Source of the DNA: Nocardiopsis suaedae
GTDB taxonomy: Bacteria > Actinomycetota > Actinomycetes > Streptosporangiales > Streptosporangiaceae
Direction: 5' to 3'
NCBI RefSeq assembly: GCF_027706745.1
Contig: NZ_JAQFWP010000061.1
Location: 1 to 44,823, forward strand
DNA: 44,823 nucleotides
Part shown: piece by piece, positions 26,738-34,250 of the stretch
Layout of the letters: each line of letters begins with the position of its first letter
Numbering within the stretch: the first letter of the stretch is position 1
Notes under the pieces: model-generated
Told to the model about the DNA's origin: nothing
Seen by the model: only the letters and a program-made list of their open reading frames with translations
Databases searched by the model: none
Position numbers and translations under genes: made by a program

Positions 26738-28132
26738 ATGGCGGACCATGCCGAGGGGCTCCCGGTCGCCGTGGTCGGAGCCGGGCCGGTGGGACTGGCC
26801 GCGGCGGCGGAGCTGGCCGAACGGGACGTGCCGGCCGTCGTGCTGGAGAAGGGCGGGAGTGCCGGAGCCGCGGTCGCCGAGTGGGGGCACGTGCGGCTCT
26901 TCTCGACCTGGCGCGACCTGGTCTCCCCGGCCGCGGACAAGCTGCTCGCCGGGACCGGATGGACCCGCCCGGACGAGGGCGCCTACCCGACGGGCGCCGA
27001 CTGGGTCCACGAGTACCTCGAACCGCTCGCCGCCGCGCTGGGGGAGCGGGTGCGGTTCGGCACCGAGGTGGTCGGGGTGAGCCGCCGCGGCCGCGACCGC
27101 GTCGTGGACGCCGACCGCGAAGAGCAGCCCTTCACCGTGCGCGTGCGCACGGCCGACGGCCGCGAGGAGCGCGTCCTCGCCCGCGCCGTCGTCGACGCCT
27201 CGGGCACGTGGGCGTCCCCCGGCCCGCTGGGCGCCGACGGGCTTCCCGTGCCCGGCGAGGCCGCAGTGGCCGACCGCCTCTCCTACCGGGTCCCCGACCT
27301 GGGCGACCCGGCCGTTCGGGCGCGGTACGCGGGGCGGCGCACGGCCGTGGTCGGCAGCGGGCACTCGGCCCTGACCGCCCTGGTCGCGCTGGCCGACGCC
27401 GCCGAGCGCGACCCGGGGACCCACGCGGTATGGGTACTGCGCCGGGGAGAGGTGGGCGACGCCTTCGGTGGAGGCGACGCCGACCAGCTGGCGGCGCGAG
27501 GCGCGCTCGGGGAGAGGGCGCGCCGGGCGGTGGAGTCTGGGCACATCACGGTCGAGGCGGGGTTCCGCACCACCGGTGTGCGTGCCGAAGGGGGCCGCCT
27601 GGTCCTGACCGCCGAGGACGGCCGCGAGCCGGACCCGGTGGACGAGGCCGTCGTGCTGACCGGCTTCCGCCCCGACCTGTCGCTTCTGTCCGAGGTCCGG
27701 CTGGGGTTGGACGCCACCCTGCAGGCGCCCGTGGCACTCGCCCCGCTCATCGACCCCAACGTGCACTCCTGCGGCACCGTCTACCCGCACGGTGCGCAAG
27801 AGCTGTCCCACCCGGAGCCGGGGTTCTACCTGGCCGGGATGAAGTCCTACGGCCGCGCGCCCACGTTCCTGGCGCTGACCGGGTTCGAGCAGGTCCGCAG
27901 CATCGCCGCCGCGATCGCGGGCGACCACGAGGCGGCGGCCCAGGTGGAGCTGGTTCTCCCCGAGACGGGGGTGTGCCAGGGCTCGGGCCTGCCCGACGCC
28001 GCCGAGGCGGCCCAAGTGGAGGCCGCCGGGGGCGGGTGCTGTGGGCCCACCGCGGGGCCTCAGCCGGTGGAGGCGGATCCGGGTGCCGTGGCGGGGGCGG
28101 GGAAGAACCTGCGGGCCCATAGGGAGACGTAG
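26738..28132 (+). CDS. FAD/NAD(P)-dependent oxidoreductase of ars cluster (ArsO-like)
   Basis: The 464-residue protein has two dinucleotide-binding motifs, VAVVGAGPVGLAAAAEL near the N-terminus and RTAVVGSGHSALTALVAL near residue 205, as in flavin monooxygenases and thioredoxin-reductase-like enzymes. The late segment PEPGFYLAGMKSYGRAPTFL is typical of flavoproteins found in actinobacterial ars operons, some called ArsO. The reaction is not established; oxidation or reduction of an arsenical is an inference from the neighbours. The tail carries GGGCCGP, a vicinal Cys pair that could bind As(III). The ATG at 26738 has AAAGGTGG upstream; GTG at 26729 is less likely. Its last 73 bases overlap the convergent acr3 gene. 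Confidence 0.78.
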   Translation: MADHAEGLPVAVVGAGPVGLAAAAELAERDVPAVVLEKGGSAGAAVAEWGHVRLFSTWRDLVSPAADKLLAGTGWTRPDEGAYPTGADWVHEYLEPLAAALGERVRFGTEVVGVSRRGRDRVVDADREEQPFTVRVRTADGREERVLARAVVDASGTWASPGPLGADGLPVPGEAAVADRLSYRVPDLGDPAVRARYAGRRTAVVGSGHSALTALVALADAAERDPGTHAVWVLRRGEVGDAFGGGDADQLAARGALGERARRAVESGHITVEAGFRTTGVRAEGGRLVLTAEDGREPDPVDEAVVLTGFRPDLSLLSEVRLGLDATLQAPVALAPLIDPNVHSCGTVYPHGAQELSHPEPGFYLAGMKSYGRAPTFLALTGFEQVRSIAAAIAGDHEAAAQVELVLPETGVCQGSGLPDAAEAAQVEAAGGGCCGPTAGPQPVEADPGAVAGAGKNLRAHRET

Positions 28133-29172
28133 ACCAGGCCGACCAGCACGGGCACCTCGATCAGCGGGCCGACCACGCCGGCCAGCGCCTGGCCCGAGGC
28201 CACGCCGAACACGCCGATCGCCACGGCGATGGCCAGCTCGAAGTTGTTGCCCGCGGCGGTGAAGGCCAGGGTGGCCGAGCGGTCGTAGGGCAGGCCCACG
28301 CCGCGGCCGAAGGCCATCGACAGGCCCCACATCAGCACGAAGTAGACCAGCAGCGGAACCGCGATGCGGGCCACGTCCAGCGGGGCCGAGGTAATGGCCC
28401 CGCCTTGCAGGGCGAAGAGCACCACGATGGTGAACAGCAGGCCGTACAGGGCCAGCGGGCCGACGCGGGGCAGGAACCGGTCCTCGTACCAGGCGCGGCC
28501 CTTGGCGCGCTCGCTGAAGGTGCGGGTGAGGTACCCGGCCAGCAGCGGGACGCCGAGGAAGACGGCCACCATGGCGGCGATCTCCCAGCCGGAGACGTCG
28601 ATGCCGCTGGTGGGCAGGCCGAGCCATCCGGGCAGCACCGAGAGGTAGAACCAGCCGAGCACGCCGAAGGCCAGCACCTGGAACACCGAGTTGAGGGCCA
28701 CGAGCACGGCGGCGGCCTCGCGGTCGCCGCAGGCCAGGTCGTTCCAGATGACGACCATGGCGATGCAGCGGGCCAGGCCGACGATGATCAGCCCGGTGCG
28801 GAACTCGGGCAGGTCCGGCAGCAGGAGCCAGGCCAGGGCGAACATCAGCGCCGGGCCGATCACCCAGTTGAGGACGATGGAGGAGGCGAGCAGGCGGGTA
28901 TCGCGCGTCACCGAGTCCAGCCGGTCGTAGCGGACCTTGGCCAGGACGGGGTACATCATCACCAGCAGGCCGATCGCGATCGGCACCGAGATGCCCTGCA
29001 CCTTGACCGCGTCCAGGGCGCCCTGCAGGCCCGGGACCCAGCGGCCGAGCAGCAGCCCGGCGGCCATGGCCAGGCCGATCCACAGGGGGAGGAGGCGGTC
29101 GAGCGCGGACAGCCGCGCCGCGTCGGGCGCGTGGTGCTGCGGCGCGGGCGCGTCGGCCTCGGGGCGGGCCAT
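28060..29172 (-). CDS. acr3: Acr3-family arsenite efflux permease
   Basis: The 370-residue membrane protein is an Acr3 arsenite exporter of the BASS superfamily with about ten hydrophobic helices. The essential membrane Cys is in GLARCIAMVVIWNDLACGD, and FTAAGNNFELAIAVAIGVFG is the second strongly conserved Acr3 segment. It would extrude As(III) produced by ArsC. GGAGGAG precedes the ATG by six bases. It is divergent from arsC, with two operator-like sites in the 125-bp gap, and its last codons are antisense to the end of the flavoprotein gene. Confidence 0.93.
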   Translation of the reverse strand: MARPEADAPAPQHHAPDAARLSALDRLLPLWIGLAMAAGLLLGRWVPGLQGALDAVKVQGISVPIAIGLLVMMYPVLAKVRYDRLDSVTRDTRLLASSIVLNWVIGPALMFALAWLLLPDLPEFRTGLIIVGLARCIAMVVIWNDLACGDREAAAVLVALNSVFQVLAFGVLGWFYLSVLPGWLGLPTSGIDVSGWEIAAMVAVFLGVPLLAGYLTRTFSERAKGRAWYEDRFLPRVGPLALYGLLFTIVVLFALQGGAITSAPLDVARIAVPLLVYFVLMWGLSMAFGRGVGLPYDRSATLAFTAAGNNFELAIAVAIGVFGVASGQALAGVVGPLIEVPVLVGLVYVSLWARRFFPAPATAPGSASTG

Positions 29173-29220
29173 GGCTTCTCCTCCGGGAACGGGGCGGGGC
29201 GGGTCGCCCGGCCACGATAC

Positions 29221-29252
29221 ATCGACGTAGGCTGATATCAACACGGATCGAT
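29221..29252. promoter_or_regulatory. Two back-to-back ars operator sites
   Basis: ATCGACgtagGCTGAT (29221-29236) is directly followed by ATCAACacggATCGAT (29237-29252). Both fit the 16-bp ATCRRY-N4-RYYGAT pattern seen in front of the ArsR-acetyltransferase fusion, and they lie in the acr3-arsC divergent promoter region. Confidence 0.65.
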
Positions 29253-29297
29253 GGGTTCGGTCCGTGCGTCACCATCGCTCCACAGAGAGGCGGCACC

Positions 29298-29705
29298 GTG
29301 TCGGACACCCCCAGCGTCCTCTTCGTCTGCGTGCACAACGCCGGGCGCTCCCAGATGGCGGCCGGGCTGCTGGCCCACCTCGCGGGCGACCGCGTCGAGG
29401 TGCGGTCCGCGGGCTCCGAGCCGGCCGAGTCGGTCAACCCGGCGGCCGTGGAGGCCATGGCCGAACTCGGCATCGACATCACCGCCGAGCGGCCCACGGC
29501 CCTCACCCCGGACGCGGTCCAGGCCCGCGACGTGGTGATCACCATGGGGTGCGGCGACGCCTGCCCGGTCTTCCCCGGCAAGCGCTACCTCGACTGGAAG
29601 CTCGACGACCCGGCCGGGCAGCCGGTGGACGCGGTGCGCAGGGTGCGCGACGACATCCGCGCCCGGGTCGAGTCCCTGATGGCCGAGCTGGGGGTGGCCG
29701 TGTGA
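29298..29705 (+). CDS. arsC: Arsenate reductase, low-molecular-weight phosphatase type
   Basis: The 135-residue cytoplasmic enzyme reduces arsenate to arsenite. The phosphatase-like loop CVHNAGRS near the N-terminus provides the attacking Cys and the Arg, and LDWKLDDPAG carries the conserved acidic-proline motif. Further Cys in MGCGDACPVF could take part in thiol relay; in actinobacteria such enzymes use thioredoxin or mycothiol, which cannot be told here. Translation probably starts at GTG 29298, with GAGAGG upstream. It is divergent from acr3, so reductase and exporter share one control region. Confidence 0.9.
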   Translation: MSDTPSVLFVCVHNAGRSQMAAGLLAHLAGDRVEVRSAGSEPAESVNPAAVEAMAELGIDITAERPTALTPDAVQARDVVITMGCGDACPVFPGKRYLDWKLDDPAGQPVDAVRRVRDDIRARVESLMAELGVAV

Positions 29706-29741
29706 CCGGGGCCCCCGGGGAGGGGGAGGGCGCGGCGGCGC

Positions 29742-30053
29742 TCAGCAGGGGCGGTAGCGCCCCTGGGCCCCCTCGGCGCGGGCGGCGAGGGTGTTCAGCT
29801 CCCCGGCCAGCTCGGCGACGGCCTCGGCGCGCAGCCGGTAGTAGGTGTAGCGCCCGCGCGGCTCCGTCTCCACCAGCCCGGCCTCGCGCAGGATCTTCAG
29901 GTGGTGGCTGACGGTCGGCTGCCGGGCGCCGGTCTCCTCGATGAGGTGGCAGGTGCACAGCTGCTCGTCCGCCAGCAGGGCCACGATCCGCGCCCGCAGC
30001 GGATCCCCGAGCAGGGCGGTGGCCCGCTCCCCGAGGGGGGCATCGGAGGACAT
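29742..30053 (-). CDS. arsR: ArsR arsenite-responsive repressor
   Basis: The 103-residue winged-helix repressor has the classical sensor motif in EQLCTCHLIEETG (the ELCVCDL-type Cys pair for As(III)), followed by the recognition region ARQPTVSHHLKILREAGLVE and the wing GRYTYYRLR. The C-terminus ends in a further Cys. ATG at 30053 is chosen; ATG at 30059 would add two residues. A 16-bp ars-type palindrome (30052-30067) covers both start codons, which implies tight autoregulation. It is convergent with arsC and 36 bases from it. Confidence 0.9.
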   Translation of the reverse strand: MSSDAPLGERATALLGDPLRARIVALLADEQLCTCHLIEETGARQPTVSHHLKILREAGLVETEPRGRYTYYRLRAEAVAELAGELNTLAARAEGAQGRYRPC

Positions 30054-30067
30054 CAGCATGACCTGAT
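30052..30067. promoter_or_regulatory. ars-type operator over the arsR start codon
   Basis: ATCAGCatgaCCTGAT has the same half-site spacing as the other ars operators in this window and overlaps the start of arsR. Binding here would block initiation directly. Confidence 0.5.
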
Positions 30068-30076
30068 GCCACCATG

Positions 30077-30108
30077 CCGCCGGGGCGCCGTCAACCGCGC
30101 CCCGGCGG
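30077..30108 (-). terminator. Terminator after the DUF6745-like gene
   Basis: CCGCCGGGGCGC (30077-30088) and GCGCCCCGGCGG (30097-30108) form a perfect 12-bp stem with an 8-base loop. It lies 30 bases past the stop of the minus-strand gene and separates it from arsR. Confidence 0.75.
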
Positions 30109-30138
30109 GCGGTACGGGGGGCCGAGCCGGGCGGTGGT

Positions 30139-31860
30139 TCAGTCCGTGCCGTCCCGGTACTCGTAGGCGTTGCCCTCCTCGGTCATGATCAGGGTCAGCG
30201 CGGTGCTCATCGCGCGGGCGGAGGCCTTCCGGGCCGCGTACTCCTCGGGGGTGGACGGCGGGGTGAGCTTCAGCTCCCGGATGAGCTCCTCGATGGCCGC
30301 GATCTCCTCGGCCTCCTCGTCGTCCTCGTGCTCCAGGTGGTCGTCGAGCGCCTCGGCGGCGAGCAGTTCCAGGGCCTCCTTCAGGTCGCGGCCCAGCACC
30401 CGGGACCCGCCCTCGGAGTCGGCGTACAGGACCGGGCGCCGGGGGCCGCCGCCGCACAGGTAGTAGGTGCCGCCCGCGCCCTCGGTGGCGAAGGGCTCCA
30501 GCTCCTGGCCGCCGATCAGGTGCACCTCCTCCACGTGCTCGATGTCGTCCTCCATCTCCATGTCCAGGGCGGAGACGTCGTCGGGCATCCACTGCTCCTC
30601 GCGCGGGCCGGTCAGCCACGCCGCCGCGGCCACCGGGTCGTCCATGTCGGTGGGGACGAGGAGGCAGGCCCCGTCGTGGGCTCCGCCGGACCGGACCACC
30701 ACCCGGGACGGGCGGCCGAACAGCGGCTCGGGCAGGTCGTACAGGGCGAGCGAGGACGCGGGCTCGTCCGGATCGGCGGTGGGCCCGGCCACGGGCTCCA
30801 GGCCCAGGTCGGCCACCATCCGCGCCCAGCCGAGCCGTTCGGCGGCGCACCGGCGCACGTCGCCCGCGTCGTGCCGGACCGTGTCCGGGCCGAGCTCGGC
30901 CTCCGCGCGCCGCCGGATCTCCTCTTCGGGCGCGAAGGCGATGTCCTCGGCCGTCCACCCGGGCACGATCGCGCTCGGCGGCATCTGGTGCGCGTGCCAC
31001 AGGTGGACGCCGAACCCGTCGGCGAAGCGCACCGCGGGCCCGTCCGCCCGGTGCAGCCGTCCGTGGGGGCCGGTGTGGACCTCCACGGGCGGGTCGGTGG
31101 CCAGCAGCACCCCGTCGAAGGGCCACCACGGGCCGAGGGCGGGGGCGATGTGCAGGAGCGGGTGGTCGTCCGGAGAGCCGTCCCGGTCCTCGGCGGCCCC
31201 GAGCAGGAGCGCCGTCAGCACCCGCGCCGGGTGGTCCGGGTGGCGCACCCTTCTGACGAGCTTCCCCCACAGGTCCTTGTCGTCAGGGGTCCGGGCGAGG
31301 GCGGGTCCGGCCTCCTCCCGCAGGTCCGCGGGCAGGAGGGCGTCGGTGAGCGCGGCCACGGCCGCCTCCCGGAGACGGTCGGAGAACTCCGGGTCGGCCG
31401 GGTACCGCGCCTGGATCTGGGCCTGCTTCATCACCCAGTGGCCCGTCCACATCGGGCTGGGGACCAGGTCCTCGGCGGCGAAGTGGAGGGATGCCAGCTC
31501 CCGTTCAGGGGTGTCTCCCGGGAGGAGGCGGCCGGCGTGGACCACCCCGGCGAGCGGGTGCGGTGGCGCGATCCGCTCGAACGGGACGGGTGTGCTGTGG
31601 CGGGCCCACTCCCCGGCGGCGGGGCTGCCGGCGCGTTCGAGCTCCTTGCCGCCGAACGCCAGCGCGTAGGCGGCGACCATGCCCGCCATGGGCGAGTCGA
31701 ACCACACGATCAGCGGCGGCTCCATGCCCTGCTCCCGGTAGAGGCGGGCGAAGCCGTCCTCGACGGCCGCCCGGTCGGGGTTCGCGGCCCGCGTCTTCCA
31801 CCGCTCGGCCAGGCCTTCGAGCGTGCGTCGGTCGTCGTCGGAGATCGGGTCCAAAGGCAC
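30139..31860 (-). CDS. DUF6745-like protein of unknown function
   Basis: This 573-residue soluble protein is recognised only tentatively as DUF6745-like, from segments such as GPHGRLHRADGPAVRFADGFGV, LWHAHQMPPSAIVPGWTAEDI and the N-terminal MEPPLIVWFDSPMAGMVAAY. A very acidic stretch near the C-terminus (DDHLEHEDDEEAEEIAAIEEL) is probably helical or coiled. No catalytic motif, signal peptide or membrane segment is visible. The GTG start at 31860 follows GAGGAG by seven bases. It stands alone between its own terminator and the OYE terminator, with no partner gene to suggest a role. Confidence 0.7.
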   Translation of the reverse strand: MPLDPISDDDRRTLEGLAERWKTRAANPDRAAVEDGFARLYREQGMEPPLIVWFDSPMAGMVAAYALAFGGKELERAGSPAAGEWARHSTPVPFERIAPPHPLAGVVHAGRLLPGDTPERELASLHFAAEDLVPSPMWTGHWVMKQAQIQARYPADPEFSDRLREAAVAALTDALLPADLREEAGPALARTPDDKDLWGKLVRRVRHPDHPARVLTALLLGAAEDRDGSPDDHPLLHIAPALGPWWPFDGVLLATDPPVEVHTGPHGRLHRADGPAVRFADGFGVHLWHAHQMPPSAIVPGWTAEDIAFAPEEEIRRRAEAELGPDTVRHDAGDVRRCAAERLGWARMVADLGLEPVAGPTADPDEPASSLALYDLPEPLFGRPSRVVVRSGGAHDGACLLVPTDMDDPVAAAAWLTGPREEQWMPDDVSALDMEMEDDIEHVEEVHLIGGQELEPFATEGAGGTYYLCGGGPRRPVLYADSEGGSRVLGRDLKEALELLAAEALDDHLEHEDDEEAEEIAAIEELIRELKLTPPSTPEEYAARKASARAMSTALTLIMTEEGNAYEYRDGTD

Positions 31861-31999
31861 GGGCGCTCCTCGTGTGCGGTCGTCTGAGACCGGTCGGACG
31901 CCGCCGGGAGGGGCCGGGTTCCCATCGAGGCGTAAGGCCGTCGGATACGGCCCGGCGCCGTGCTCACCCCGTCTCGCTCCGGGGGAGACGCCACAGGTG

Positions 32000-32025
32000 C
32001 CGCCCGGGGGTGGTCCCCCGGGCGG
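32000..32025 (-). terminator. Terminator after the Old Yellow Enzyme gene
   Basis: CCGCCCGGGGG (32000-32010) and CCCCCGGGCGG (32015-32025) form a perfect 11-bp stem with a 4-base loop, 14 bases downstream of the minus-strand stop. Confidence 0.8.
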
Positions 32026-32039
32026 TCCGGGAGCGGCGG

Positions 32040-33137
32040 TCAGTACTGGAACGGGGGATAGGTGATGTAGCCGGTGTCGCCGCCCTGGTAGTAGAAGGAC
32101 CGGTCGGCCTCCTCCAAGGGCAGATCGGCGCGCAGGCGCTCGACCAGGTCGGGGTTGGCGATGAAGGCGCGGCCGAAGGAGATCAGGTCGGCGCCCAGGT
32201 CGAGCCAGTGCTCGGCCGACTTCCGGCCCGCGGGGACGGGGCTCTGCGGGTCCGACGGGTTCATGATCAGCGTTCCCGGCCACGCGCGGCGCAGGGCCAG
32301 GAGCGTCGGCTCGTCGGCCGTGGCCTCCAGGTGGACGTAGGCCAGGCCGAGCGGCGCCAGCGCGGCGAGCAGCGCGCCGTAGAGCTCGGGGACGTCCTCG
32401 TCGATCGCGTCCCAGATCCCCGCCCCGGGGGAGAGGCGGATGCCCACCCGCTCGGCGCCGACCGCCTCGGCCGTCGCAGTCACGGCCTCGACGGCGAACC
32501 GGATCCGGCCCTCGACCGACCCGCCGTAGACGTCGGTGCGCAGGTTCGCGTTGGACGCGAGGAACTGGCCGATGAGGTAGCCGTTGGCGCCGTGCAGCTC
32601 CACGCCGTCGAACCCGGCCTCGACCGCGCGTTCGGCCGCCGCCGCGTAGGACAGCGCCTCGGACGCGGCCTCCTCGGTGCTGAGCGCGCGCGGGACCGGG
32701 GCCGGCTGCGGCCCGCTGGGTGTGAAGACCTCGGCGCCCCGGGCGGCGACGGCCGACGGCCCCACCGGCTGCATCCCGGTGGTGTCCGGGTGGCTGATCC
32801 GGCCGCCGTGCATGATCTGGGCGAAGATGCGGCCGCCGTTGGCGTGCACGGCGGAGGTGACCTGCCGCCACGACTCCGTCTGCTCATCGGTGTGCAGGCC
32901 GGGGGTCCTCGGGTTGGACTGGCCGACCCGGTTGGGCTGGATCCCCTCGGACACGATCAGCCCGGCGGTGGCGCGCTGGGCGTAGTAGGCCGCCATGGAG
33001 GCGTCGGCCAGCCCGCGGCCATCGGAGCGGACCCGCGTCATCGGCGCCATGACCACGCGGTTCGGTAGGCGCAGGCCGCCGAGGGCGGAGGCGTCGAAGA
33101 GGGTCGCGGTGCGGTCGCTGGTTCTCGTTTCGGTCAT
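32040..33137 (-). CDS. Old Yellow Enzyme family ene-reductase (NemA-like)
   Basis: The 365-residue FMN enzyme belongs to the Old Yellow Enzyme family, NADPH-dependent reductases of activated C=C bonds, quinones, nitro compounds and other electrophiles. Marks in order are NRVVMAPMTRVRS, FAQIMHGGRISHP, the His-Ala-Asn motif in GVELHGANGYLIGQFL, and the phosphate-binding end ISFGRAFIANPDL. Length is normal. It is divergent from a MerR-family regulator, and the promoter between has a 20-bp spacer with a dyad, so induction by an electrophile through MerR-type DNA untwisting is expected. The -10 ends six bases before the ATG, so the mRNA is probably leaderless. Confidence 0.93.
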   Translation of the reverse strand: MTETRTSDRTATLFDASALGGLRLPNRVVMAPMTRVRSDGRGLADASMAAYYAQRATAGLIVSEGIQPNRVGQSNPRTPGLHTDEQTESWRQVTSAVHANGGRIFAQIMHGGRISHPDTTGMQPVGPSAVAARGAEVFTPSGPQPAPVPRALSTEEAASEALSYAAAAERAVEAGFDGVELHGANGYLIGQFLASNANLRTDVYGGSVEGRIRFAVEAVTATAEAVGAERVGIRLSPGAGIWDAIDEDVPELYGALLAALAPLGLAYVHLEATADEPTLLALRRAWPGTLIMNPSDPQSPVPAGRKSAEHWLDLGADLISFGRAFIANPDLVERLRADLPLEEADRSFYYQGGDTGYITYPPFQY

Positions 33138-33143
33138 GCCGGT

Positions 33144-33175
33144 ACGCTAAAAGCTGACATTGATGTGAGGGGCAA
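33144..33175 (-). promoter_or_regulatory. MerR-type promoter with 20-bp spacer and dyad
   Basis: Read on the minus strand, TTGCCC (33175-33170) and TAGCGT (33149-33144) are 20 bases apart, longer than the usual 17 as in MerR-activated promoters. The dyad CTGACATTGATGTGAG (33154-33169) occupies the spacer. Transcription would start at about 33137, the first base of the OYE gene. Confidence 0.75.
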
Positions 33176-33231
33176 GCGCGGCAGGGGCGCTGTGGCCGGA
33201 GTCACGGCGCCGGTGGCCGACGGGAGGGCGA

Positions 33232-33666
33232 ATGCGGATCGGCGAACTGTCCGAGCGGTCGGGCGCCAGCGTCCGGTCGCTGCGCTACTACGAGGAGCAG
33301 GGGCTGCTCACCAGCGAGCGCAGCCCGAGCGGGCAGCGGCACTACGCCGAGGGAAGCGTGGACCGGGTGCGCTTCCTGCGGCGGCTGTTCGCGGCCGGGC
33401 TGTCCAGCCGCGCCATCGCCGAGCTGCTCCCGTGCGTCGACGCACCGAGCACGCGGCACACCGACGAGGCGTGGGAGGTGCTGCTCGCGGAGCGGGAGCG
33501 CCTGGACGCCCACATCGCCGAGCTCCAGCGGACCAGGGAATCGCTGGACGAGGTCATCGACGCCAACCGCCGCCACCGGGCGGGGGAGCACCCGCACCGG
33601 TGCGCCTCCGTGGAGGCGCCGGACCCCCGGTCTACGGTCTGGGCGGGAGAAGCAGTTCAGGCATAG
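33232..33666 (+). CDS. MerR-family transcriptional regulator
   Basis: The 144-residue regulator starts with a MerR winged helix (MRIGELSERSGASVRSLRYY, EEQGLL, SGQRHYAEGSVDRVRFLRRL) and continues with the dimerisation coiled coil (LLAERERLDAHIAELQRTRESLDEVID). Cys429-type metal ligands of MerR are not evident; single Cys residues occur in LLPCVDAP and HRCASVE, so redox or electrophile sensing is possible. It is divergent from the Old Yellow Enzyme gene, whose 20-bp-spaced promoter it very likely controls. A small conserved gene follows 12 bases downstream. Confidence 0.9.
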   Translation: MRIGELSERSGASVRSLRYYEEQGLLTSERSPSGQRHYAEGSVDRVRFLRRLFAAGLSSRAIAELLPCVDAPSTRHTDEAWEVLLAERERLDAHIAELQRTRESLDEVIDANRRHRAGEHPHRCASVEAPDPRSTVWAGEAVQA

Positions 33667-33678
33667 GGGGCACCGGCG

Positions 33679-34107
33679 ATGGGACGCACGCTCGCGCAGA
33701 AGATGGGGGTGAAGCCGGGGCACCGCCTGCTTGCGCTGGGCGCGCCGGACGGCTATCCCGGCCTGCTGCAGCCGCCCGAGGGCGTGCGCATCGACACGTC
33801 CATGGCCGAGGGCGCCGCCTACGACGGGATCCACGTGTTCGTCCGCGACAGGGCGGACGTCGAGGCGAAGGTCCCGCCACTGCTGCCCCACGCGCGCGGG
33901 GGCCTGCTGTGGGTCGGTTACCCGAAGCGGAGCGGGGGCATCCCGACCGACATCAGCCGCGACCAGGGATGGGAGGCGTTGGGCGCCGCCTCCTGGGACG
34001 CCGTGGCCCAGGTCGCCGTCGACGCCGACTGGTCGGCCCTGCGCTTCCGCCCGGTCGCCGACGTCTCCTACACCCCGGGCTCCAAGCGCGCGCGGGCCGG
34101 GGAGTGA
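33679..34107 (+). CDS. Small conserved protein, DUF3052-like
   Basis: The 142-residue protein has the pattern LAQKMGVKPGHRLLALGAPD, then IHVFVRDRADVEAKVPPLLP, GGLLWVGYPKRSGGIPTDI and WSALRFRPV. This is a Rossmann-like small protein often labelled DUF3052 in actinobacteria; the family name is from memory and its function is unknown. It follows the MerR gene by 12 bases and may be co-transcribed. Its 3' end overlaps an antisense AraC remnant. Confidence 0.65.
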   Translation: MGRTLAQKMGVKPGHRLLALGAPDGYPGLLQPPEGVRIDTSMAEGAAYDGIHVFVRDRADVEAKVPPLLPHARGGLLWVGYPKRSGGIPTDISRDQGWEALGAASWDAVAQVAVDADWSALRFRPVADVSYTPGSKRARAGE

Positions 34108-34250
34108 GAACGGGGCCAGGCGACGTCGTCCACCGCCAGGAACGGCTCCCCGGCGACGGCCGCGGGGGTCGTCCCGGTGAACGCGACGACGTCGCGGTGC
34201 AGGTGGGACTGGTCGGCGTAGCCCGCCTCCGCCGCGGCGCGGGCCGGGCC
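34068..34250 (-). pseudogene. AraC-family regulator, 3' remnant
   Basis: The minus strand encodes the end of an AraC-type DNA-binding domain: AAAEAGYADQSHLHRDV, then VAFTGTTPAAVAG and a short tail to a TAG at 34068-34070. The N-terminal sensor and first helix-turn-helix are missing. The frame loses similarity at about 34250, where a truncated hydrolase begins on the other strand, so a deletion or insertion joined two gene fragments here. Confidence 0.75.
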
